From positions 13,299,395 through 13,363,394 of the forward strand of contig OX336345.1 of assembly GCA_946902875.1 (NCBI GenBank): a stretch of 64,000 bases of DNA. Direction: 5' to 3'. Under the pieces are notes generated by a model. The model did not search any database. It had not been told where the DNA came from and saw only the letters and a list, made by a program, of their open reading frames with translations. The DNA comes from Nematopogon swammerdamellus (Eukaryota > Arthropoda > Insecta > Lepidoptera > Adelidae). Within the stretch, counting starts at the first letter, position 1. Every line of letters starts with the position of its first letter. The position numbers were made by a program, and so were the translations under genes. Below are positions 11,473 to 21,394 of this stretch, piece after piece.

Positions 11473-14400
11473 CTAATTTAGGTTAGGCCAACCAAAACCG
11501 AATCTCTTTTTTTAAATAATTTTAGTCGAAAACAACAGTTTAGTGGCGGACTTAACTTCAAATTTCAAAAATGGATATCTTCAGAAACCACACATCTCCC
11601 ACGAGTAATCGGAGTTGTGTCGGATTTTATAATGTTTTAATTATATTTTTTTAGCTACGTTGTCTCAAATTTATACAGATATTTTGGAGAATAAGGAGAG
11701 AGGTACCTGGGTGAGGCCCCCTCCCCACCTTCTAACACTCCTCCAATTTTACGGCATAATATGGCACGGCATATATACGGCATATAATTACGGCAAAATA
11801 ATATTTGCTCAATATTATTTTGCCGTAAAATAGTTTATATTTTTATTAAAATAAAGTAAATAGCTACCTACAATGTGTTGAGTGGTGCAGTCATATTTTT
11901 AAACACTGTACCCAATATTTGGAACTTGCTTGGATCTTCAACTTGACACTGAACTGGCAGATTGAACCTCAAGTGAAAGGTCAATAGGCCACTTGCCATC
12001 GAAGGGGAAATAATAGTTTATAATTGGGCTTTCAGAAGATTTAAAAAAGAACTTAAACTGCAGGCTTTGGATTTCCATTGTTTATGAAAAATATTTCATT
12101 ATCAGAATCAGAACTATCAAGCAAGAAGTAAACTTAGTGCAGCAGTATGCGTTCTCTCAACACGCTCCACGACCGGAGAAGTCCACGGTAGATAGCTCAG
12201 AAGTGGAAAAGCATTCGAGACTCAGCCAAGAGTGGTGGGCGTTAGATGGACCTATGAAAGCCTTGCACGCCATGAATCAAATCAGGTATGATTTTCCTTG
12301 TCGTTAATATACTAGATTCATCTTGAAATGTGATATTTAAAGATTTTAATGACTATAATTAAATCAAGTGAAAAATTTAAAAAAAAGTTTAATATTGAGG
12401 CACACATACGTACCTACATACACTGTACCCATGAGATCGACTAATTTGATACACACTGCCACCGAAACTGGCCCTAAGGCTGTTGCATGGTGACATTTAA
12501 TTTTTTTTAGTCACACCGTAGAAATTTGCCATTAGCCACCGAGTAATGAAAGTCTTTAGAAATCTGTATAATTACAATTGATTTCTCTTCAATCACGCAT
12601 TCCGCCTTATGTCTAAGTTACTCAAATGAAAATGTTTGTTTTTGCATCTGCAACTTTAACTGCATTACTTTCAGGGTACCCTTCATACGAGACGGTATTC
12701 TTGGCAGCAGCCAAGCAACATCTGCAACTCCACTGAAGGGTCAAAAGATATTGGATGTGGGGTGCGGTGGGGGGATTTTATCAGAGGTATGTTATTAGTG
12801 TTGGTTTTCCTGTGATTTTAAAGATTTTGTATTAAGTCTAATAAAAAAACACAAAATTGTTTTTCCTCATATTATCATATCATAACTCCCAAAATTTTCA
12901 CTTTATTTAAACAATCGAAAAAACATCCCCAGATATAATAACTAGAATATATGCCTACTTGATTGTGGCAATACTGTGTGAGTTCCAGTACATAAAACAA
13001 ATTGTCCTACTGCATCTCCCCCTGTGCACAGTAATTAATCATGGACATAATGAGTTGCGGTGCTGCTAGTAGCAGCGCATGTCGGACACTTAAAATGTTT
13101 CAGTGCAATAAAAAAACAGCACTGCATTATACATGCCTACTATATACGTAGGTATACCTACAGGGTGCGGCGCGAAAACTTGCTGATTTGTATTTCGCGC
13201 CAAGCGGCAAGGTGGGGTCGGGAAAGGGCGGGAACCGACTCGTTTGAAATACGAAATCATGAAGTTTTGTTATCCGCATAGTCAGTTCGCGCCATGAATT
13301 GGACCAACGAGCAGCGCGCGTTTGCCGTCGAGGCGTACTTTTTTACTGGCCGTTCCAGCGCCTCATCTCTTTGAGAGGCGACCTTGTTTGGCCAGCCCGC
13401 TCCCCCGATTTGTCTCCTTGTGACTTTTTTTTTATGGGGTTATCTGAAATCAATTGTTTACAATGACCGTCCAAGGAGCCTACCTCAACTGAAAAACAAT
13501 GTACGCCAAGCCATCGCCAACATACCCGTCGATATCCTTAGAAGAGTTGAACGAAACTTCAGAAATCGGGTAACTCAGTGCATCGACAATGAGGGCCGTC
13601 ATTTGACCGATATCATCTTCAAAAATATTTAATAAAAAAATTAGATGATGTATGTTACAATAAAAATAAATTACAGTGATATCTCTACTACTTTTTTTTT
13701 ATTGACTTTTCAAATCAGCATGTTTCCGCGCCGCACCCTGTATATACCTAATGATACGGCTACAACACTTTCTGTTTTATTTAACAGCCACAAACTAAGT
13801 ACCAATAGCGGTATATACATATTTTTAATAAAATATGTTTGTAATGTGTGCAGCCGCTGGCGAGGCTGGGTGCTCAGGTGACCGGCGTCGACGCTAGTGC
13901 CAGGCTCATTCATCTGGCACAGACTCACGCTCAGCTCGACCCCAAACTTATTGAAAATAAACTTACATACATCTACACTACTATAGAGGTAATTAACACT
14001 TAACTGTCTTTTTAAAATTCAATACTATTTAGGTGATTAATCAATATGACATACAACTTTAGGTTTTCTTCAAATAGTGATGATAATGATATCATATTGA
14101 ATAATTAGTGTGAGACAGACATATTATATTTGTAATTTGACACGGTTGGCCACCTACAACATTCGTGATTGCAGCCCATAACACCTTGGTGAACTAGGTG
14201 TCCTCTCAGTGCTTCCCTTTAGTCGTGCCGGCTACACTGAACTGGACTAAAAACACTTACTATTTACATAGTCGTTTCGACCGACCTTTCATTCAGTGCG
14301 GTGGTACCTAGTCAGGTAGGAGGAAAGAGACTTACAGTTTTACGTAGAATCCGAAACACGGTTAGCCTCTACGGTGTAACGGTCACCCATTCAAGTTCTG

Positions 14401-16748
14401 CTGCGCCCAGGTGCACTTATGATCACAAACAACAGTCGACCGATCGCACCACTGAGCTTTTTTTTTATGTAATCCGGTATGGTTGGCTGAGTAGGAGGAG
14501 CCAAAGCGCATGCTCCGACCAGCCAATATCACCTCCGCTCCGTGAAGATAGGTGCCATACCGGAGACTTCCCTGGATTGCTGGCTATACTGGATTAGAGG
14601 AGAACACAACCGAGGCTGCTATGCGGCCATCTTACATCCAGTACAACAACCCAGTCGACTACAATTTGAGCCTACCACCTAGTAAGGGGCAAGGGAAGGG
14701 ACCTACAGTTTTACACCGGTTCCGAACGGTGAAGCAGCAGGTGTAGGTATGCACATAAATGTTTTCGTCAGAAAAAACTCATTGGTACACGCCGACCGGA
14801 TTCGAACCGCGGACCTCTCGCATGAGAGCTGATGCTGAAACCACTCGGCCACCTGCCGCTTTTTATGCCCGCCGCATTATACGTAAACGTCAGCTACCGA
14901 GACTGACTTTTACGTATAATGATTTATCTGTTCGACGAGTTCATGCCTCCTCTATCCTTTAGATTTAGCACTGACGTGGCACCTAGTTTACTCGGTGTTA
15001 TGGGCTGGCATCACGGATATTGTAGGTGATGTAGCCAACCGTGTCAGATTCCATAAAAAAAAAAAAGAGTGAAAACTCCAGAAGTAACATTTTACAGTAA
15101 GCATTGATTTGACAATGGAATGCATTATGAAGATAATATTTATTCAGGATCATGCGGCGCAACACACAGAGATTTACAATGCAGTAGTCGCGTCAGAAAT
15201 AATCGAGCACGTCTCCGAGAAAGAGTTGTTCGTGAAGTGCTGCCTGCACACTCTGAAGCCCGGCGGCTCCATATTCTTCACAACTCCCAATAGAACGCAA
15301 CTCGGCTGGCTCGGTGGCATAGTTATAGCGGAGAACGTACTCGGGATCGTCCCTAAGGGAACCCACGAGTGGGAAATGTTTACAACGCCGACCGAGCTGT
15401 CCCATTTGTTGGAGAGAAGTAAGCAAATACAAATTTAATCTTCTTAGAATTGAATGTTTTCCATTTGGGCTACGAATAAAAATAGAAATGGAAGCCGAAT
15501 TGCACAGATAGAGCAAAGCATTGGAATGGAGCCGTTGAGAGTTGCAGTGAAGCCGTCATTGCAGCAGTAAAGTGCATGTACAGGAACGGCTCCTCAACTC
15601 TCTTCACAACTCAGCTTTTACTTTCTCATGTACTTAAGATAGAAGGATAGGATAGAAATTCTTTATTGCACACCAAATAAGACACATAAAATAAAAACAT
15701 ACATACAATATAACAAAAGTGTAAAAAGACAGACTTTCTTCCTGTCAACCTTTGGGTGAGGAGTAAATCAAGTATCCAATATTCATTCATTCATATTCAT
15801 ATTTGTATTAATTCATTTGTTACCACGGTAAACTCGAATAAGTCAGGCATATACATTTACACATACATTGAATAGAAAACATTATAAATTATTATTAGGT
15901 AGGTATTTATAAGTAATATGTTTGGGTTCGAGCAAAAAATAGCCTTCATCAATACAATTTTACAACTTAATAATATTAATAACAATATATTATCACAGAC
16001 AGGACTATTCTCGCGAACAGGCCTGATATTGTGATAGTAGACCGGGAGGCAAGGCGCGCAACGCTCGTCGATATCGCCGTGCCGCACGATGGTAACCTCG
16101 TCAGTAAGGAAGCAGAGAAGATATTAAAATATCTGGATCTGCAGCACGAGGTTACCAAAATGTGGCCCGTCGACTCGACGATCGTTGTGCCCATAGTCGT
16201 TTCGGCGCATGGGCTGATAGCGAAGAGCCTCGACGACCACCTTGAGAGGCTCTCGCTGAGTGGTTGGGTCAAGGGCCAGATACAGAAGGCAGCCCTGCTT
16301 GACACTGCACGCATCGTCCGGAGGTTCCTCTCTTTGGGACCCGACCATCGGTAGCTTGGGCTCGCCCCGCCGCCGGTGGTGGAAACTCCATTTATTTTAT
16401 AATAATTTTATATATAATTTTTGTATATTTTAGGTATAGTTTATTATATGTAAAATTATTGTAAATATATGTGTTAATAAAGGATTAATAACACAAAAAA
16501 GGCATAGGAAAAAAAACACAACATAAAATAATGTAAAAGCAAACCCATATTTATTATATAAGACTCAATAAATATGTTTAATAAGTAAGTAAGTAGCAAA
16601 TTAATGTTTTCAAAATGAACTTTTCCTTGCAGATAATTGCAGAATTCAAGCAGTGTATGGCGCATTCTACTCATTTCTCAACAATAAATGGTGGTTCACA
16701 AAAACACAACAATTCCTCTTTGCACTGCATGCCGTCAAGAATGTGTAG
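11087..16748 (+). CDS. COQ3: Ubiquinone biosynthesis O-methyltransferase, mitochondrial (six exons)
   Basis: COQ3 carries out both O-methylations of ubiquinone synthesis at the mitochondrial inner membrane, using S-adenosylmethionine. Exons: 11087-11121, 12106-12285, 12675-12786, 13854-13988, 15148-15418 and 16633-16748. All five junctions have GT/AG ends and compatible phases, giving 282 residues. The N terminus, MLVLARGAVFAGIRTIK, looks like a transit peptide. EVEKHSRLSQEWWALDGPMK and the VPFIRD segment fit the family. Motif I ILDVGCGGG is at about 97-105, the acidic residue of VTGVD at 122, ASEIIEHV at 169-176, LKPGGSIFFTTPNR at 190-203 and GTHEWEMF at 225-232. The end, LFALHAVKNV, matches the usual family C terminus. 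The 11-codon first exon is chosen by phase and character and is the least certain part. The introns hold a mariner-like relic, SINEs and a LINE fragment. Confidence 0.9.
11336..11470 (+). repeat. SINE-A tail with 30-base A-run in COQ3 intron 1
   Basis: The last 110 bases of SINE-A (from gaagggaagcactgacatag) end in a pure A tract of about 30 bases, so this looks like a young insertion. Confidence 0.8.
13161..13740 (+). mobile_element. Internally deleted mariner/Tc1-like element in COQ3 intron 3
   Basis: Near-perfect 30-base inverted ends begin CAGGGTGCGGCGCG, flanked by TA on both sides (13159-13160, 13741-13742), as in Tc1/mariner insertions. The N-terminal start MNWTNEQRAFAVEAYFFTGR (13294 on) is joined directly to a transposase C terminus: WPARSPDLSPCDFFLWGYLK, then RNFRNRVTQCIDNEGRH, stopping at about 13632. 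The middle of the transposase, including most catalytic residues, has been deleted. This is a non-autonomous derivative of a larger parent. Confidence 0.85.
14140..14910 (-). repeat. SINE-B inserted into SINE-A (COQ3 intron 4)
   Basis: SINE-A (minus) runs from 14140 to about 14457 and stops inside its tRNA-like head at ccactgagc. SINE-B (minus, about 14458-14865) follows, from its T-run to a head whose plus strand reads ggattcgaaccgcggacctc. The remaining SINE-A head, cagctaccgagactgac, resumes near 14891. This gives a clear order of events: SINE-A first, SINE-B later. Confidence 0.75.
14968..15066 (+). repeat. SINE-A 3-prime fragment
   Basis: Runs from agcactgacgtggcaccta to an A-run. It lies just upstream of COQ3 exon 5. 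Confidence 0.8.
16001..16354 (+). mobile_element. Non-LTR retrotransposon C-terminal relic in COQ3 intron 5
   Basis: The frame reads RTILANRPDIVIVDREARR, VDIAVPHDGNLVSKEAEK, VVPIVVSAHGLIAKSLDDHL and LLDTARIVRRFLSL, then stops. This is the C-terminal end commonly seen in lepidopteran non-LTR elements. An AT-rich 3-prime tail follows to about 16500. The reading frame is intact, but the rest of the element is missing. Confidence 0.8.
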
Positions 16749-16812
16749 ATTATTATAATAATAATTATTATTTGTAATTTTATTTTATTTTAGTTTTGAA
16801 CAAATAATGCAA

Positions 16813-16818
16813 AATAAA
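16813..16818 (+). promoter_or_regulatory. Candidate COQ3 polyadenylation signal
   Basis: AATAAA lies 65 bases after the COQ3 stop codon, the first such hexamer in the correct orientation. Confidence 0.5.
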
Positions 16819-17083
16819 AAAAAATATTGCAATTATTTATTTTTTCTCTTCAATGGCAAGTGGCCTCTTGACTGTAATTTTATTTAATTTTTTGCAGTCA
16901 CGCTTAGCATATTTTTGCCAGGGTTCTGTCTTTATAGTTATATAGAAGTTGCATGAAAACATTTAGATATATGGTCATTAAAACCAATCAAATCGTAGGA
17001 GTTAACATAACGCGCATACTACGAAACAAGGGAACAATGAATACCTGCGTGCATGGAAATAATAACTTCCATTCCGTAATAAA

Positions 17084-17126
17084 TAATATTGTGTGTAACT
17101 AATTTAATTAGTTACACACAATATTA
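17084..17126. repeat. Perfect 20-bp-arm inverted repeat, 3-base loop
   Basis: The arm taatattgtgtgtaactaat, then loop tta, then the exact reverse complement. It could be a minimal MITE or hairpin; no flanking duplication is clear. Confidence 0.7.
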
Positions 17127-17309
17127 GACAACTACAGAAAAATATACACAATATTTCTATATTTACAGTTTTGTTTTTCTATGCAATAAAGTTAGCTATT
17201 AAATTTAAATATTTTGAGATTGTTAATAATCAGTAGACAATTTAGAGGGGAACTTTAAGTGATGGTAATGAGGACTACAGTGGCGGAGTATTATTATTTA
17301 ACACGTTAA

Positions 17310-18006
17310 CAGTCCCCATACAAAGCGAAAAAACTACCCCGTAAGTCCCATACAACTACTAATGGTTTATGAATATATGTCTGGAATCATTTGAAAAAAA
17401 AATTAAATTTTACCTGAAACAAAGTGACATCACCCAGTTTTCAGCGTGTACCACATGTGGGTCACTGCGTGTGAGGCGAAATATTTAGTTGGGTCAGGTA
17501 GGTACCATTGTCATCTACTACCAGAAATCCCCATTTCCTCAGAGATATTCCAAGAAAACAAGACAATAAAATTGTAAGAAGATGCCGCAATGGGTGAAAA
17601 AAAATTAAGACTGAAGGTATGAAGCGGCAAGTGCAAGACTGAAAACAAAACAAAAAGTATCTTCAGAGTGTTCGTTCAGTGTGTCGCCTTGCCTATTGTA
17701 AGAACTGTTTCGCCGAAGCACATAAGTAATTTCAAATAATAATTAATGTTTTGTTGTTGTTGTAAGAAGAACAACTTTTAATGTTTTTTGAAAAATTCTT
17801 TAATTTTTTCCAATAAATTTATCGACGGCTCTTTTGGTTTTTTTATGAAGTAATTTCTTACCCACACGTCCAACCAAACTCCTCTATTCACAGTCATAAG
17901 TCCACTGAGAAATTCCTGATAGAAAATGTTCTTGTTGATGTCCCACATGTGGGTCATGGACGTATCAATTGAGTGTCCCGTGACCCACATGTGGGACACT
18001 GGACTG
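17310..18006. mobile_element. Candidate piggyBac-type (TTAA) non-autonomous element
   Basis: TTAA occurs at 17306-17309 and 18007-18010. The sequence between starts CAGTCC and ends GGACTG. The 12-base palindrome-like word ccacatgtgggt occurs near the left end and twice near the right end (about 17943 and 17983), like subterminal binding sites. The minus ORF at 17778-18023 (MPLHVNSPVSHMW...) crosses the right end and has no recognised domain. Confidence 0.45.
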
Positions 18007-18371
18007 TTAACGTGAAGGGGCATGTAAAAAAAAATGATTTAAACATCGAATTGGAAAGGATTTTAAATCACCCTTTTCCAAACTCATTGCAATTATTATG
18101 CGTTTAGGCCACAAAGGAAGGCAAATGCAAAAAAATAAAAGAATTTAATGGGGTTTTACGTTTATTAATCAAAATCATGACACAATCATACAATATAACA
18201 ATAAAATTAAACTAAAATTAAGAAATATGAAAAACTAAACTAAAATAATTTATAAACTAAACCAAAAAAAAAATTAAAACTACCTATAAATAATATATTT
18301 CATTTAAATTTGCCTGAGTCGCTGCACCGGTGCAAGTGCCAAGTACGCACGCCGCGTTACACCTCTGAATC

Positions 18372-19390
18372 TCAATGGCGATTCGCCGAACAAAGAAAGC
18401 TTTGGCACGGCCGGTCACCAGATTTATCTATTAAAAGTTTTCCCAATTTCTCCGAGAATGTTTTGGTGTCTGACGACCACGGCCCCAAAGTTTCTACGGC
18501 GAAAGGTTGAAATTTAAAGTGGTCGCAGCGGGCTGTACTTAGACACTTTGATGGCAGCTGCCTTAGATGCAGCAGCTCCGGCAGATTTGGAGGAGTCGAG
18601 TACATGGGACGGGGCCAAAGTGTCCACGCACGTAGCGTCCCACAAGAGCGCCTTTCCCTGGCACCATGACACTGGCGTCATGCCGTCTGGCTTTCTCCCG
18701 TCTGTGCGGCATAAGCCCGCTGGCTCCAGCGTAGACGGAATATTTACTGAAGCCAGCGAGCGTTTGATGATATTATTCAAGCCGCTGTGACGGGGAAGCC
18801 TGCCGGCACTTCTCTGGCACGAAAGGCCATGGATACCGCTGGAATCTACGCTCTTACCACAGACGCAAATATGGGGATTGCACACTCCGGCCGGCCCCGA
18901 CACGAAGAGCCACAGCTATACGTAGTGTGGTTCCGTCTAAAAGCGTCCGAAGACTCGGAGACGGGTACGCTTTCAGCCATGCACCCGACTCCTCCTCCGC
19001 AGATGCCAGGATGCGCGCCCGATCCGTAACGCTCCCCTCTGACAATAAAATCTCACGCTGTTTCATTGCCAGAGGGATCTCCTACAAACGTTGAAGTCGC
19101 TTGTTTTTCCCAGTCGGTTCGACGACATCTGGACACAGCGCCCTCCAGTGCTCCAAAGCCTCATCCATGCAGTCGACCTCACAGGCATTTCCGAGAAATT
19201 TTTCAAGGATTTTTCGGCTGAGGCTAAGACTAGCAAGACTAGCAAGACTAGTATGGTAGCAAGAAACGAAAGCTGGCAGCGCTATGTCCGATGCTCGCCT
19301 GACACCTATCCCTCCTAAACGTGTTGGTAAGGTCGTGTGAGTCCATTGTAAATTTTGGAAGCTAATGTTTAAAATTTTTTCCAAAGAAGA
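18372..19390 (-). mobile_element. LINE C-terminal region relic, minus
   Basis: Minus-strand frames encode LPTRLGGIGVRRASDIALPA, GAWLKAYPSPSLRTLLDGTT, CVCGKSVDSSGIHGLSCQRS (a CxC...H...C zinc-like motif) and LLWDATCVDTLAPSHV. The order fits the post-RT region of a lepidopteran non-LTR lineage also present at 25215-25650. Frameshifts separate the blocks. It lies between COQ3 and the unrecognised gene. Confidence 0.8.
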
Positions 19391-19985
19391 CTTTAAATTA
19401 TTGTCAAAGAATTTTAATTAAGAATATTAATTATTATTATACCTTTTTTTTACGATTGTCTTTAAGACATTTTGGTCAATATGAGCATTATAGTATAGTC
19501 TGTGAATATGAGCATAAATGTTGACACACAGCATGTTGATATTTTGACACTAGTCTGATAAATTTAGAATTGTCAAGAGTATCTATGATTTGATGCAAAA
19601 TTAATGAGTTTTATAAAATGTTTCTAAAGAAGGTATTACAGTCTCCAAGGAATTGGTTCCTGAAAAATGTTATTGCTTTTCTCATTATTCGACGCTATGA
19701 CTTGAACTGTGTGTATTACTCATTGTCTTAAAATTATTTCTATTTAGGTAAATAGTATTAATATAATTTAAGAGGATAATCTGTTTTTTCAGTCAAATTA
19801 AGAAATATTCTTCTGAAATTTTTCATATTAAAGGATCTACTTAGATCTATGTCCGTTATTAATTTTTATTTTTTTAACTTGCTTAAAAGATATACTCGAG
19901 ATCTAGACCTCTTAAATTTTGAATTTTAGCATTTATTTCTAACTAGTTAACAGCGTTTAAAAATAGTACCTTTAATAGCATATAG
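19391..19985. other. AT-rich non-coding stretch
   Basis: No gene, repeat family or hairpin could be supported here. Confidence 0.5.
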
Positions 19986-19989
19986 CATA

Positions 19990-21061
19990 ATAAAAAAACC
20001 GGTCAAGTGCTCGAACTCGCGAACGGAGGGTGCCGTATCTATCGCCATGTCATGGTCAGCGCCACTCACGCCATCTATGTATTGTACCGTGTGTGGCTGG
20101 TACTTTAAAAGAATAGCCCCGCTGCATCTCTCCCCGTGTATGTCGTAAAAGGCGACTAAGGGATATGACTCCCTTCTTATATTACTAGGTGGTAGGGTTT
20201 AACCCACCGCACTGAATGAAAGGTCGGTCGAAACGGCAATGTAAATAGTTCGTGTTTTCCGTCCAGTTCAGTGTGGCCGGCACGACCGAAGGGAAGCACT
20301 GACGTGGCACCAAGTTCACCCGGTGTTATGGGCTGACATCACGGATGTTGTAGGTGATGTAGCCAACCGTGTCAGTTTCCATAAAAAAAAAATAGTTAAA
20401 ATGCTTCAATACTCTTTTCGGTAGATGGCACTTTTTAGTTTCTTCTATGGGTAATGGGGACCGCCGTGAATTTTTTACTTTTTCTTATTTCTTGTTATAT
20501 CGGCCATAATAAATAACACATATTCTGTGAAATTTTCAACGGGCTACCTATTACAGTTCAAGAGATACAGCCCTCGGACAGACAGACGGCGTAGCGTAGG
20601 CTTAGTAATAGGGTCCCGTACGAAGGATACGGAACCCTAAAAACCGGTCAAGGGCGAGTCGTCCTCGCGCACCGAGGGTTCCGTATCGCCATCGCCATGT
20701 TATGGCTAGCGCCACTCACGCCATCTAGATAGCGTGTTATGAAATGCTTCATGTTATGAGATGTCAGCGTGTTATGAGATGTCATGATTAGTTAAAATGC
20801 TTCACCCTCTATTCGGTAGATTTCGCGCGCGCATACACTTTTTTGCTTTCTTCTAAGGGGACCCCTGTGAATTTTTTACTTTTTCTTATTTTTATTATTT
20901 GTTATATCGGCCATAATAACACATATTCTGTGAAAATTTCAACAGGCTACCTATTACGGTTCAATAGATACAGCCCTCGTACAGACAGACGGACGGACAG
21001 ACAGACACACAGACGGCGTAGGCTTAGTAATAGGGTCCCATACCGGATACGGAACCCTAAA
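19990..21061 (+). repeat. Two tandem copies of one dispersed repeat, first carrying a SINE
   Basis: Copy 1 (19990-20640) and copy 2 (20641-21061) both begin aaaccggtcaag and end tacggaacccta. Both share the cagacagacgg and cttagtaatagggtcccgta phrases typical of a common lepidopteran repeat. A SINE-A insertion at 20091-20392 splits copy 1, so the host repeat is older than that SINE. Further fragments are near 9750, 30650 and 41590. Confidence 0.75.
20091..20392 (+). repeat. SINE-A variant without tRNA-like block
   Basis: The 5-prime part gtgtgtggctggtactttaa is followed by ctgcatctctccccgtgtat, then joins directly to the SINE-A body near ctaggtggtagggttt. The tRNA-like block seen in the copy at 50103-50585 is absent. 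It ends in an A-run. Confidence 0.75.
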
Positions 21062-21170
21062 AACGAGCATGTGCAAACTGGAATACAGTCTTCTTAATAC
21101 AGTAAAAAATTTAAAACAAAATGTTTACATTTGGGGAGTGTAATCAAGACATGCCCAAAGTCGACTTAAA

Positions 21171-21189
21171 GAGAGAGAGAGAGAGAGAG
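21171..21189. repeat. (GA)n microsatellite
   Basis: About nine GA dinucleotide repeats. Confidence 0.9.
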
Positions 21190-21394
21190 CAAACAAACAA
21201 AATCCTCAATATGGAAATGTCTTAAATTCTCTTAATTAAATATTTTGAGTAATTCCTTTCATTTTTGTCTAAGTATTGATTTCAATGATTTATTTCCGAA
21301 AAGTTTATTTTAAAGACCATTCCACTAAGTAGTTTATGAATTAGTTACTTCAAAATTCAATTTGATTAATGAAGTATTAATATTTCGTTTGATA

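Noticed and set aside
14776..14870. tRNA gene on the minus strand
   Set aside because: Same SINE-B head as at 42115, with poor stem pairing.
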